Source: Euprymna scolopes
Lineage: Eukaryota; Mollusca; Cephalopoda; Sepiida; Sepiolidae
Length of the DNA stretch: 40,642 nt
NCBI GenBank assembly: GCA_024364805.1
Contig: CM044505.1
Location: 48,910,034 to 48,950,675 of the forward strand
Reading direction: 5' to 3'
Position numbers and translations under genes: made by a program. This document shows positions 1 to 9,609 of this stretch, in pieces (the stretch's first letter is position 1; each line of letters opens with the position of its first letter). The notes beneath the pieces are model-generated. The model was given only the letters and a program-made list of their open reading frames with translations. It was not told where the DNA came from and made no database searches.

Positions 1-302
1 GTTACCTGGTTGAACATGAAATTCGGTTTGGACAGAGCTGCTATACCAAGGATATTGAGCAACCCCCAGAAAAAAATGGAAGGAGCAGATATTCCGGCAA
101 AGGAAAAAAGCTAATGTGCTAGCTGTCAATGCCACTTATGATGTCATGACTTCAAAATTACGTTTTTTAAAAATACATCCAATTTGCTATGCATACGTGA
201 CTTGCAAAAATCTCGGCCCAAAAAGTGATTCCTCCTTGCAAAAAAAATAATGATAATGTTGTTCATAATACCACTACAGAATTAATCTTTTTTTTTTCTA
301 AT

Positions 303-427
303 TTTCAGATATTACGCATCTGAGGGATCGCTTTTGACCCGATTCGATGTAGCTGCCAAACATTTTAGTGAGACATACAAACATACATTCACACACACTA
401 ACAGACAGGCGAGATTTATATTATAGA
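303..427 (-). mobile_element. 5' terminal segment of a Helitron-like non-autonomous element
   Basis: Read on the minus strand from 427, the sequence begins TCTATAATATAAATCTC after an A. It closely matches the start of the plus-strand element at 7373, and both continue with CACC/GCCTGxCTGTT. A 5' TC after A is the Helitron rule. I see no matching 3' hairpin or CTAG end in bases 1-302, so the other end is probably outside the window or lost. The left boundary given here is approximate. Confidence 0.45.
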
Positions 428-852
428 TTAGAGCAAGCGATTTAGCCCATATTAAGATATAAAGTTCATCACATACAGTGACATGCGTAAATATTGGAGC
501 TCATACATATTATTTTCTCTAGTTTATGTTTGCAATTTAGCCTGATATTTGGTAAGTAATATCTTGTAAAGTTGTTTGAGTTGTATGTGAAAGGAAAATT
601 AAAAACTCCTGGTTTAATCCATTTTTTTTATCAAACTTCAAAATTATCCTATTCAAAAATATTGAATACATATCACTTTTTTTTTTAAATATTCGATTGA
701 AACTTTGTATTTTAAAAGACTTTAAATAATCAAATTTTCGATAGTATTGGAACGTTATCTCTGACCAATCAGAGAAGCAAACAATTGTTTATAAGATAGT
801 GTTACTAAGCATCTGATTCTTTCATGTGCATTCTGCAATTCAAGGATTAAAA
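428..852. other. no gene seen; AT-rich spacer
   Basis: AT-rich sequence with short poly-T and poly-A runs. No open frame, tRNA-like box or repeat partner elsewhere in the window was found. It may include the decayed left flank of the Tc1 relic that follows, but I could not find a matching inverted repeat on the far side. Confidence 0.4.
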
Positions 853-1320
853 ATGGAAAAAAAAAAAACCCCTAAATTATACAGAGATATGCGAGATAGA
901 ATCATTAAACGTCACAAAAAAAAAAAAGGACAAGGTTATCGAAAAATCAGCACAGAAATAAATCTAGTATTAATGAAATGTCAGAAAGTATAAGAAGTAT
1001 GGTGATGGTACAGCAAACCTTCTAAGAAATGAACGGCTGAGAAAAATAAATTAGTATTTCAAGGTAAATCAGCAAAAATGTGGGAAAAATAAAACAAAAT
1101 AAAAATAAATAAATAAATTGAACCTTTATTACTCGTTATGAAAATTAAAATTAATCTTGAGATTGCTGTAAGTAAGGATACGACTAATGGAGCCCTATAC
1201 CGACGAGACTTTCATTCAAGATCATCAGGAAAAGTGCCTTTGCTAAAAAGCAAACATGTCAAAAACCGATTAAAGTTTGTCAAAATTTACGAAAAGAAAG
1301 GCATGTAGTTTTGGGAAAAA
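853..1320 (+). pseudogene. decayed Tc1-like transposase, N-terminal half
   Basis: The ATG at 853 opens MEKKKTPKLYRDMRDRIIK followed by GQGYRKISTEIN, which is the first helix-turn-helix region of Tc1-family transposases (DLRxxIVxxHKxGxGYKKIS). The frame then changes: from 989 the reading is YKKYGDGTANLLRNERLRK, the usual KxxGTxxxLPRxGRPxK linker. Around 1228 the first frame returns with GKVPLLKSKHVKNRLKFVK and an FWEK, the KPLLSxKNxxARLxFAK segment just before the first catalytic aspartate. The three catalytic acidic residues are not visible beyond this point, so the DDE domain is missing. Family members are about 340 residues; only about 150 can be followed. Family is clear; the copy is dead through frameshifts, stops and a missing C-terminus. 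Confidence 0.75.
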
Positions 1321-1792
1321 GCAAAATTACGAAATATTATTAACCAAATATCAGGCAAAATGGCGAACATAAACTTGAGCCATGACAGAAAATAACATGT
1401 AGATAATACTTATGCGTGTCACAGTGTGTACTTATTTTCTTTTACAGTTTGTATTAGAAGGCTTTTTTGTTCCATCATTGAACTCCATATAACATCCTCT
1501 TACCATGTCACACATAAACTATCTTATGCTTCATTGACTTAAATACAATATTCATTTATTTATATATTTTTAGCTTGTTAATAACGAACAAAAGTTAAAT
1601 ACCGTTGATTTAGACAGAGTGCATCATGCCAAATTGACAGATAAATATTGTTAAATTTGTTCTCAGTTTTGCATTAAATGTGACCCTCAACTGCAGATAC
1701 TATAATACTGTTTGCTGCACCTTATAAAAAAAGTCCATACAAAATTTCAGACAGATCGACTCAGTAGTTTCCAAGAAAAAGTGTAATGGACA
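1321..1792. other. no gene seen; AT-rich, ends in a repeat also found near other Helitrons
   Basis: No coding frame. Bases about 1740-1790 (aatttcagacagatcgactc then cagtagtttccaag) resemble the segment at about 12008-12045 and 7200-7245 in and beside other Helitron copies, so this stretch is probably old Helitron-type material. Confidence 0.35.
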
Positions 1793-2135
1793 TCTATATA
1801 TATAAAAGGCAAAATGTGTTAGTGTGTGCACATTTTTTGTATGTCTGGCAAAGGCTTTTGGAGGGGGGGGGGCGCCCGGGGCGTTAATGTTTCTTAGAAC
1901 TTTTTATATACTTGCTAGATTATAATATCTATGATTTACGGAAGGAGGTTATGTATATCTTTTATTTGAGTGTCTTTAACACGCTATTTTCGCGGTATTT
2001 CCTGGTCTCTGCATGTTTGTTTGGCTTTTCCGTATAAAAAAGCAAAACTGAACACAGAGCAAATGCCTACCAAAACATTTTTTTTCCTATACACACACCT
2101 ACGAACACCTGGACAACGCCAGGCACCCATGCTAG
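1793..2135 (+). mobile_element. non-autonomous Helitron-like element, about 343 bp
   Basis: It starts A|TCTATATATATAAAAGGC at 1793 and ends CTAG|T at 2132-2135. Twelve bases before the end CTAG is a hairpin, CCTGG/CCAGG (2108-2112 and 2119-2123) with a six-base loop. A 5' TC after A, a 3' hairpin and CTRR before T are the three structural marks of Helitrons. The last 40 bases match the end of the element at 7373-7805 (ACACACACCT, then ACAACGCCAGGCACCC versus GCAACGCCGGGCACCC). No Rep/helicase coding is present, so it would depend on a helper element. A (TA)n tract follows directly. Confidence 0.65.
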
Positions 2136-2136
2136 T

Positions 2137-2145
2137 TATATATAT

Positions 2146-2184
<39 letters not shown>

Positions 2185-2216
2185 AGTGAAATTGTGTGTG
2201 TGTGTGTGTGTGTGTG
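2137..2216. repeat. compound (TA)n-(TG)n microsatellite
   Basis: About 48 bases of mostly TA repeat, a short break, then about 13 TG units (2191-2216). It lies directly against the 3' end of the Helitron at 2135. Confidence 0.9.
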
Positions 2217-2226
2217 TACATTTCCC

Positions 2227-2890
2227 TACCAAACTACTCTGTCAATTTTCAGTCTACAGACTCGAGATTTGACATAAGGGGCATTGAGATTCGGGAAAAT
2301 CTTTTTAACCAGATTTTGGCCAGAAAATTGGCTGTCAAGGGGTCAAAGTTCAACGATTTAACCTTTGAAAACTCTACCAAACTCCTCCGCCAATTTTGAG
2401 TCTAAACACTTGAAATTTTAGATGGGGATTACTTGGACATGGATCAAACTTTTTAATTTGATTTGAGCCCAAAACAATAAATGTTAAGGAGTCAAAACTG
2501 GGGTGAAAGTTTAAAAACATTAACTTCTGCAGTCTCTACCAAATTAATCAGCCAATTTTTGGTCTAAACATTTGAAATTTTACATAAAGTGTATTCAGAC
2601 AGAGTAAGATTTTTAATCCGTTTTTTGGCCGAAAATTTGGTTGCCAAGGGGTCAAAGGTCAAAAGATTTGACCTTTGCTGTCTCTAGCAAACTATTCAGC
2701 TAATTTTGGGTCTAAACATTTGAAATTTTACATAAAGGGTATTCAGACATGCAGCAAGCTTTTTAATCAGTTCTCGGGCAAAAATTTGGCTGCCAAGAGG
2801 TCAAAGTTGAAAGACTTCACCTTTGCAGATTCTAACAAACTCCTCTGCCAATTTTAGATGTAGGTTACCTGGACATGAGTCAAACTTTTA
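2227..2890 (+). repeat. tandem array, ~148-162 bp unit, about 4.3 copies
   Basis: Unit starts (TACCAAACTxCTCxGCCAATTTT-like) lie at 2227, 2375, 2537, 2685 and 2833, giving spacings of 148, 162, 148 and 148. Each unit carries gtctaaacatttgaaatttt, a TTTTTAATCAG block and a GGGTCAAAGGTCA-like block. The last copy is partial. Short peptides can be read in it, but 148 is not a multiple of three and the reading frame is not kept between units, so I do not call coding. The array lies between two microsatellites. Confidence 0.85.
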
Positions 2891-2895
2891 AATAA

Positions 2896-2898
<3 letters not shown>

Positions 2899-2938
<40 letters not shown>
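2899..2938. repeat. (TA)n microsatellite
   Basis: About 20 TA units directly after the end of the tandem array. Confidence 0.9.
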
Positions 2939-2942
<4 letters not shown>

Positions 2943-3194
2943 GCATTACAAGTATATATATTTTTACGATCACAGGAAGTAAAGTTACTACTGAACAAAG
3001 TTGAAGAATATTTCAAAATTGATAAGATAAATCGGTATATATCATCCATTTTCATATAGATAATAGTTTCAGAATTATTTTCATGCATAATATGTAAATA
3101 TTTGATAATTACTTTGTGGAAATTTCTTTAAAATGTTATCTTTTATAGAAATTCAAATTCGCTTAACGAGGAAAAACGGCTCGCTATATACTCT

Positions 3195-3309
3195 GCTGAC
3201 TAAAGTCAGCGCATTAACGAGTTTCGTTTATAATTCTCTTAAAAATAAAAAATGAAACTGATTTTTCTGCTTTCAAAACGAAAACAGAAAAATCAGTTTC
3301 ATTTTTTAT
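3195..3309. repeat. two hairpins, one with a perfect 25-bp stem
   Basis: At 3195-3210 GCTGACT-AA-AGTCAGC is a small perfect hairpin. At 3245-3269 and 3285-3309 two 25-base arms are exact reverse complements with a 15-base loop between. The arms are A/T-rich around a GAAACTGATTTTTCTG core. It could be a snapback from a small DNA transposon or a precursor-RNA-like fold; nothing else identifies it. Confidence 0.7.
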
Positions 3310-3537
3310 GAGTTTGTCAATTTAAAAAAAAATTATTTTCAAGTTTTTCAAATTTGATTCCAAACAATACTATTTTGTTGTTTTTAACGGTTTTACTACA
3401 CATGTACTAAACTGTTATCATTGTATTTATAACTTCTTACTTGTACTTATGGTTGAATTGTGTTTTTTAGGGGTAAAAAAAACAAACAAATATATAGCAA
3501 AGAAAAGGTACTTGTGCACTTATGCTACCATGCTCAA

Positions 3538-3740
3538 ATAATAACGTTATTATTTAGAAACCCATTCTTAACATGAGGAAGGAAGGGTGTTTTGTTAACT
3601 ATTCTGTACTTTCACTTAACAATTAAATAAAATATATCCTGAAACTTGAATATATTTTTTAACTCATTGTCAAGACCATTTTTTCGAATCTGTAAAACAA
3701 ACCCGTTTTTTTTTAACTGAGGATATCTAAATAATAATAA
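3538..3740 (+). repeat. copy of a foldback repeat family (AACGTTATT...CCATTCTTAACATG)
   Basis: The left side reads taacgttatt then cccattcttaacatgaggaa and gggtgttttgtt. The same series, in the same order, occurs at 29781-29850, 30064-30110 and, weaker, 30308-30380. The right side (atctaaataataataatt) resembles the inverted right edge near 30040. Probably a small non-autonomous DNA element; superfamily unknown. Confidence 0.5.
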
Positions 3741-3780
3741 TTAGGTGGTTCGATAAAGAGTTTCATTGTGATGCATTTTG

Positions 3781-4017
3781 TAAATTTTTACCTTGTTTCC
3801 ACCTTCATATTTTTCTTTAAAATGACTACCTTTTAAGGTTTTCGGGTATGCTGAAAACGAATATCGCATTTAAATTTTCTGCAAATAAGTAGCTTTCCGG
3901 ATATTAAGCAATTTCATTTCTTATGTTATTGCTGGTGGCCATTTTGGTACGTGCGTTTGTGCATAGTTCCTTGGGGTTACATTTGCACGCTTGCAAGGTG
4001 GAAACAAGGTAAAAAAT
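3781..4017. repeat. 237-bp inverted-repeat element
   Basis: Arms at 3781-3805 and 3995-4017 are inverted copies (taccttgtttccacctt and aaggtggaaacaaggta plus flanking A/T). The interior (ggttttcgggtatgctgaaa, then ggatattaag and ggtggccattttggtacg) has diverged relatives at 24770-24920 and, inverted, at 25085-25145. The shape fits a miniature inverted-repeat transposon. I cannot see a clear target duplication. Confidence 0.5.
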
Positions 4018-4372
4018 TACCGTTTTATTTCTTTGTTTACATAGTTGAATTTTCAGTAAAACAGAATAGAAATGACAAAAACTACCATCAACTGGTGAAT
4101 ATATAGTTGTTGATTATCAGGATTCCTGTTATCCTGATACTGTGAAAGCTACATCAAGGATTCATGTAGAGAACGATTTATGGTTGCATCTCAGAAAATA
4201 GGGGTATATTTTGGGCCAGATAGAGAGGATTTAAAAAATTGAAAATTGAACTGGTCCCAAAATGCATAAGTTCTGGTTGACTATGGGAATTTTCATCTTT
4301 TACAGAAATCCAAAATCTATATGAAAAATTCTTCGATTTATTTCTGAGATTAATTCATATCTACTCAATGTT

Positions 4373-4407
<35 letters not shown>

Positions 4408-4879
4408 AGGAAAGTAGTAAATACCGGCCATGAATGCTCTTTAGGCATTCAATGGTTATACCCAAGATTAAGCTCTCCTTTGGTGAGGAGGCAGAAAAAT
4501 ATCTGCTCTCAATAAAGCTATATTTAAATACCACTATAATACTTAGTTTTGTTCATGAATAGACACCCCCTGTATGATACCATGCGCCAGTTTAAAAAAA
4601 ATTGAAATTTGTACATCTTAATTTATAATTCATGGCTTATGGTAAAGAGATACATGAGATTTGACTGCATAATCAGAAAGAGCACACAATTTTACATAAG
4701 AGTGCCAAATTTCATGAGAATAGTTTGAAAAATAAATAAATGCTGGCGAAATTACCAAATTTCTTGAAACGGTTTTAAGCATCTTTTACATAGCTATTTT
4801 CATGCAAGTTGATAAAATAACAATTATCTAAAAAGAAAAAAAAATCAACTTGTAATGCTAATATACATATGCACATAAA

Positions 4880-4927
4880 GTTATTAACAGTACATAGGGC
4901 CCAAGCAAAGCTGGGCTGAACTGCTAG
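4880..4927 (+). mobile_element. 3' end of a Helitron-like element
   Basis: A hairpin GCCCA/TGGGC around agcaaagc (4899-4916) is followed by CTAG|T at 4924-4927. This is the same layout as the ends at 2135 and 7805. The 5' end could not be placed; the element may begin near or before 4560. Confidence 0.5.
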
Positions 4928-4956
4928 TAAATATATATATATTATATATATACACA

Positions 4957-5000
4957 CCAGCTGGATGCTCGGTATTGCCCGGTTGTACAATAGGCTTAAA
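4957..5000 (-). mobile_element. 3' end of an oppositely oriented Helitron-like element
   Basis: On the minus strand this reads ACCGGGCAATACCGAGCATC then CAGCTGG|T, a CCGGG-type hairpin before a CTGG end (CTRR rule). It faces the end at 4927 across 29 bases of TA-rich repeat. The 5' end was not found. Confidence 0.4.
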
Positions 5001-5094
5001 GATATTTTAATTCATCCAGATAGCATATGTATTATATAATCAATCCCCTATTGGTTATATATTACGACGTATAATTTGCCCCATGGACTAATTC

Positions 5095-5149
<55 letters not shown>

Positions 5150-5171
5150 GCAAAATTGAGTAGATATGAAT

Positions 5172-5454
5172 TACTGGGTAGAATTTTAAGGTATGGGTAG
5201 GTCGTTACAAAGTTTTATTTGGCTAAGCTATCACATACTTATTTCTGTTTGCACCCCCTCTTTATATGAAACTAAATTAAACTAAAAGTCCACATTATAA
5301 CCCCTTATGCCTTGCATCTGTGTTCCAGTTAATTATTTTAGGAGCGAATCCGGTACATATGGATATATAAACATATACATGTACCTAACTAAAGATAGAA
5401 CACTGCCTTAAGTGAATAAAATTCTATTTTACTTACAATGTAAAGCCCTTATAC
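5172..5454. other. no gene seen
   Basis: AT-rich spacer between the TIR element and the hAT element. No repeat partner or coding frame noted. Confidence 0.4.
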
Positions 5455-5771
5455 CAGGGGTTCTCAACCGGGGTTCACATGGACCCTAAGGGTCCATAGA
5501 ATATTTCTGGGGGTCCCCAGGCAAAACATAACAAAACTTATCATAATTATCATAATTATTATAGTTGATGTAGAATACTTTATTTGCATTAAATTAGTTT
5601 TCATTTAAAAATAAAGCTTAATTATATAATATTTCTTAGATTATTAAAACCTCAAAATTTATATGAATAAAAAATAGAAGGTTGTCTTATGACCAATAGT
5701 TATGAAGGAGTCCACCAAGATAAAAAGAAGGGAAAAGGGGTCCATGAGTAAAAAAAGGTTGAGAACCACTG
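5455..5771. mobile_element. non-autonomous hAT element (Charlie-like TIRs), 317 bp
   Basis: The left end is CAGGGGTTCTCAACC. The right end, read inward on the minus strand, is CAGTGGTTCTCAACCTTTTT. This is the TIR type of hAT-Charlie MITEs. Both sides are flanked by the same eight bases, CCTTATAC (5447-5454 and 5772-5779), the 8-bp target duplication expected for hAT. The interior is AT-rich with no transposase; an 81-codon frame crossing the right end is incidental. Confidence 0.85.
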
Positions 5772-5939
5772 CCTTATACGTTAAGTTTTATTATGATATT
5801 TGGATTGTTTGGACTACTGTTCTCATCTTGATTCTTATTTTTACAATGTTCTGGCCACTGCAACCTCTGACCTTCTTTAAGGTTCACAAAATTCATGCAA
5901 GAATTGTCTGCAAGATCATGTGGCATAACATATGTTATG

Positions 5940-6338
5940 TCACATGAAATTCAGTTGTAAGTGACACTCTTCTGGAGATTTAAGGTTTAATCCTCAGTGC
6001 AGGCGATACTAATACAATTGCGAATTACTTAAGACTTCTATCCAGTCATAACTGATGGAACAAAAGCATGCTACCTCCGTGGATTAAATAATTTTGTTGG
6101 AAATTTTGTGAGGATCCCAGAGTTTGAGAGAAAAATTCTTGAATTTGACAAGATACACATGAAGGTCGGAGGTTACATCAGCTGAAACGTTGTAAAAATA
6201 GCATTCGAGAGGAGAACAGTAGTCCGAATAATCAAAATAATGCGAATTACAAATCCTCATCTCAAAAATTCAGAAATGTCACGAACTGTTATTTATGAGG
6301 ATAAAAACTAAAATAAATAAATAAATAAATAAATAAAT
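5940..6338 (+). mobile_element. SINE-like element with conserved core and (AAAT)n tail
   Basis: It contains ggtttaatcct (pol III B-box-like) near 5985, the core GAAGGTCGGAGG then CATCAGCTGAAACGTTGT around 6161-6194, and a 3' (AAAT)n tail at about 6310-6338. The same core recurs at 11112-11152, 13067-13107 and 13299-13331. The A-box is not clear, so the head assignment is weak. Confidence 0.5.
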
Positions 6339-6598
6339 TTTAATTCTCGTTTCAGATTGTCTTTCCCCCCCATGGAACTAGTTTTATTTGTTCAATTTCT
6401 CACCTTTAATCAACAAAGTAACATTAAAGAAAGAATGCAAGATACTCTTGAATGCCAGGCGATTAGATTTCACAATAGAATCAGCAGAAATGCTGACAAT
6501 CAAGGATTCCCAGTCTTGCAAGGCTGGATCAAAATACAAACAATAAACAGTCAAAACTAACATTCCAACTGTTCTTCTAAAGCAATTCAAACTAACCG

Positions 6599-6600
<2 letters not shown>

Positions 6601-6677
<77 letters not shown>
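6601..6677. repeat. (AT)n microsatellite, 77 bp
   Basis: An uninterrupted AT repeat that runs exactly up to the 3' CTAG end of the minus-strand Helitron at 6678. Confidence 0.95.
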
Positions 6678-6678
<1 letters not shown>

Positions 6679-6869
6679 TAGCAAAGAGACTCGGCATTGT
6701 GCAGAATTGAAATCTGTAAAAACAACTATTTTTCAATCAAATTGATTCTATTTAGGGACCCATTGTGGTGCACTGGGAGAAAGCTTCACAAGCCTCCCTG
6801 CAGTGACAATCCACAATACAGTATAGTCTACATTGCAATGTAGAGAACCTACTGTTGATTTTATAAAAT

Positions 6870-6907
<38 letters not shown>

Positions 6908-7281
6908 GCTCGAATTAAAGTTTAAAATGAAAAAGTCAAGTTTCATGGTGCAATTCTGCTTTAAAACAGAAACATTCATTTGTAATACGCCCCTGTTGAT
7001 TTTAGATGTTGAGCCTTTCGACTTATGTGACAATAAAACTTCTCAAATACACTTGATGTTAGGTTGTGTAAGGTGTTAACTTTGGTTAAAATCGCCTGTT
7101 CCTTCTGTCAATAGATTCTTTGGATTATCAATACTTAAGACATTATTATACAAAATCTATCTAAGAACACTCCCTGGCACATAAAGTACCTTCGTGAGAA
7201 ATTTCATAAAAATTAGCCCAGGCATTTTAGAATTCATAGGGAACACACAAAGCTCCTTCTATATTATAAAAATAGTAGAGA
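6678..7281 (-). mobile_element. non-autonomous Helitron-like element, 604 bp
   Basis: On the minus strand it starts A|TCTCTACTATTTTTATAA at 7281 and ends CTAG|T at 6678, preceded by GCACAATGCCGAGTCTC, a degenerate terminal hairpin. A homologous copy in the same orientation lies at 11411-12085, sharing the acctactgttgattttat block, the cagaaacattcattt block and the catagggaacaca-type 5' region. No coding. A short (TA)n lies inside at 6876-6903. Confidence 0.65.
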
Positions 7282-7372
7282 TTATTAGGATTTTACTTAA
7301 TTTTAGTCTTTGGTGAATAGAATTAAACTGTTTTTTTTTCTAAAGCAGAAAACACAAATATTTTTGGATACA
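7282..7372. repeat. short repeat shared with 9480-9590 and 10390-10480
   Basis: The segment tggtgaatagaattaaactg, poly-T, ctaaagcagaaaacacaaat and ggatacatct recurs in order near 9480-9590 and 10390-10480 beside LINE 3' ends, so it belongs to a larger repeated unit. Confidence 0.4.
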
Positions 7373-7805
7373 TCTATAATATAAATCTCACCTGACTGTT
7401 TAAATATATGCATGTATGTTTGCCTAAAACTTTCGACAAAGGCAACGGATTTTCACGGGATTGGTATTGTTTTGAAGCTCAACCTTTCGGACAACCAATA
7501 TCGAATAATTGGCCAAAAACATTAATTCCTTCACCCTCAACAGCGCACTTTTCTACAGGGAGGGGTTTCTTTTTTCGCCAATATTTTCAAAAGTCATCCC
7601 CTCTTTTCGATTGTCTAGCCTTAATTTAAACCTACGTCACCTCTGGTTTGGCGATGGATGCAACAGCAAATACGTCACATTTTTTTTTCACATTCTTTTC
7701 GTCTTTTGCTGTTTGAGCCTGCCTGCTACTACAACTGTTTTTTTTTTTTTTTTTGGCTCAACACACACCTCCAAACACCCGAGCAACGCCGGGCACCCAG
7801 ACTAG
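7373..7805 (+). mobile_element. non-autonomous Helitron-like element, 433 bp
   Basis: Starts A|TCTATAATATAAATCTC at 7373 and ends CTAG|T at 7802-7805. A CCCG/CGGG hairpin around agcaacgc lies 10-25 bases before the end. The 5' end matches the minus-strand element ending at 427 and the 3' end matches the element at 1793-2135. Two overlapping short frames inside show no domain and I do not call them genes. Confidence 0.65.
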
Positions 7806-7939
7806 TTTATATAATAAAGTAATCTCGATAATTTCCCCTGCAACTACAGTCACAACAGGAAAATAACCAAACACTTCCTATTTGTTATATTACTAATAAG
7901 CATATAGTAACAAGAAAGAAATAGGCAAACATAGGATGA

Positions 7940-9224
7940 TCTAACAATTATATCTCATAGGATTAGCGAATATCTCAATAGAGGCTTACCTTCTAGGGCA
8001 ATTACCCTTGACATATCAAAGGCCTTTGATAAGGTATAGCATAAAGGTCTACTCCACAAAATCTCCAGCTACAGTATAGCTGGAAATATCTTTTCAATTA
8101 TTATATCATTTCTCCCTGATAGGTTCATAAGAGTAGTAGTTGATGGGCAAAAATCAAAAGCTCAGTATTAATACTGGAGTCTCTCAAGGGTTCATCTTGG
8201 GCCCAACTCTCTTCCTGATCTACATCAATGATCTCCCAAATCACATCCTAAGATCATTCCTAGACATTTATGCTGACGACACTACCATCTATGGCAACAC
8301 TTTAAAGGCTATAAATGACCAAGCTCTTTGATTCTCTCTCCTCTGATCTTGAACATGTGATGCAATGGGGAAAGAGGTGGTTGGTTAATTTTAATGCATC
8401 TAAAACCAAGCTTCTATCTTTCCATCATCAACGCTCTGATTCCCCTGTCATTAATTGAAATGAATGGCTTTCACCTTGGGGAGGCTCCATGTTCTGACAA
8501 GCTTCTAGGTCTGACCTTTACTCCTGATCTGAGATGGAACATATACATCAAATCCATTGTTGAAGCTGCTGAATAAAATGGTGGGATCGTTCTACAGCAG
8601 TAGATATCTCACTGCTGATGCAATTCTCTACCTGTATAAGAGCCAAGTATGTTCAAGGATGGAGTACTGTTGCCACATATGGGCAAGAGCTCCTAGAAGC
8701 AGCTTATCCTGCCTTGACAGAGTACAAAATAGATTTTGTAACCTAGTGAGAGATGCTCTTTTCTCTTCCCTGCAACCTATGTCTCACAGAAGAGACGTTG
8801 CGAGCCTGTCTCTGCTTTATTGTTATTTTCATGGCAAGTGCTCATCTGAGTTCCAATCTATGGTTCTCCCTCTCCCCAACTGGACTGACAAAAAACATTC
8901 GTCTATTTGAAACCACTATCAATAATTTCCCCCACTCTTTATCTATGCCTAAACCTAAAGGTAGATTCTATAAACGAAGCTTCTTTCTTAGATCTGCACG
9001 CCTGTGGAACTGTTCCATTTTCCTGTTTTTCAACCGACTACAATAAGGTTGTCTTCAAGTCCAACCAACATCAACAAGTTCTTGATGAGCCTACCCTTAA
9101 GTAATCAAATTTACCCAATTTCTATTACTAACAATTACTACAACATTTTCCCATTGACTACTGTACACTCATTAATCCTTATCCTAGAGTGGCCTCCGGG
9201 GCTTGATAAGTGGTGACTCCTTTG

Positions 9225-9253
<29 letters not shown>
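7940..9253 (+). pseudogene. 5'-truncated non-LTR retrotransposon (Jockey/CR1-type) with reverse transcriptase remains and poly-A tail
   Basis: From about 7975 the translation shows LDISKAFDKV (RT motif A with its aspartate), then VVVDGQKSK, then TGVSQGFILGPTLFLIYIND and YADDTTIYG (the catalytic YADD at about 8270-8285). Further on are LLGLTFTPDLRW, the thumb-like YKSQVCSRMEYCCHIWARAP and the C-terminal SHRRDVASLSLLYCYFHGKC and SARLWN blocks. The reading passes through several frames and stops, so no protein is made. The 3' UTR ends CTTGATAAGTGGTGACTCC then ~30 A. Three plus-strand copies (9610, 17070, 32838) share this 3' end and a minus-strand copy (26395-27348) shares the RT part. 5' truncation is normal for LINEs. 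Confidence 0.85.
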
Positions 9254-9255
<2 letters not shown>

Positions 9256-9609
9256 AAAAAAAAACGATTACTATATTAAATCAATTATTTTCAGATAAAA
9301 CAGTAAGAATTATCGTCTGTTGAATGACAAAGAAATCTTGTTATAAGATTGTTTGGATACAAGTAGTAGCAATAGTTATAATTTGATAATCCTTATTGTT
9401 TGTGTTTTGATAATAGAATTAGAAATCAGATCTAATCTTTTAATGAGATTAATAAATCAGAAGGAGATCTTACCAATAATTCTGTAACAAAATAAAATTA
9501 AACCTCAAACAATAAAAAGATTTCTTTTTTTGATTAAGTAGAACACACAAAAGTAATTTTTGGGCACATCTATATTAATATGATCAAGTAATCTCGATTT
9601 TTCCCTGAA
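9254..9609. other. no gene seen; repeat-derived spacer between two LINE copies
   Basis: AT-rich. Bases about 9480-9600 match the segment at 7282-7380 and the GTAATCTCGAT block near 7819, so this looks like the flank of an older duplication that carried the LINE end. Confidence 0.4.

Larger units (their letters stand above)
4353..5171. mobile_element. TIR element of about 820 bp with homopolymer runs inside its TIRs
   Basis: The left end reads inward (TA)ATTCATATCTACTCAAT followed within a few bases by a ~33-base poly-T. The right end, read inward on the minus strand, is (TA)ATTCATATCTACTCAAT followed by a 52-base poly-T (poly-A at 5097-5148). TA stands outside both ends, as in Tc1/mariner target duplications. 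No transposase frame is visible inside. Helitron-like 3' ends are found within it (4927 and 4957), so it has been invaded or is a composite. Confidence 0.5.

Noticed and set aside
2196-2857. A repeat protein encoded by the tandem array
   Set aside because: The unit length of 148 is not a multiple of three and the frame is lost between units.
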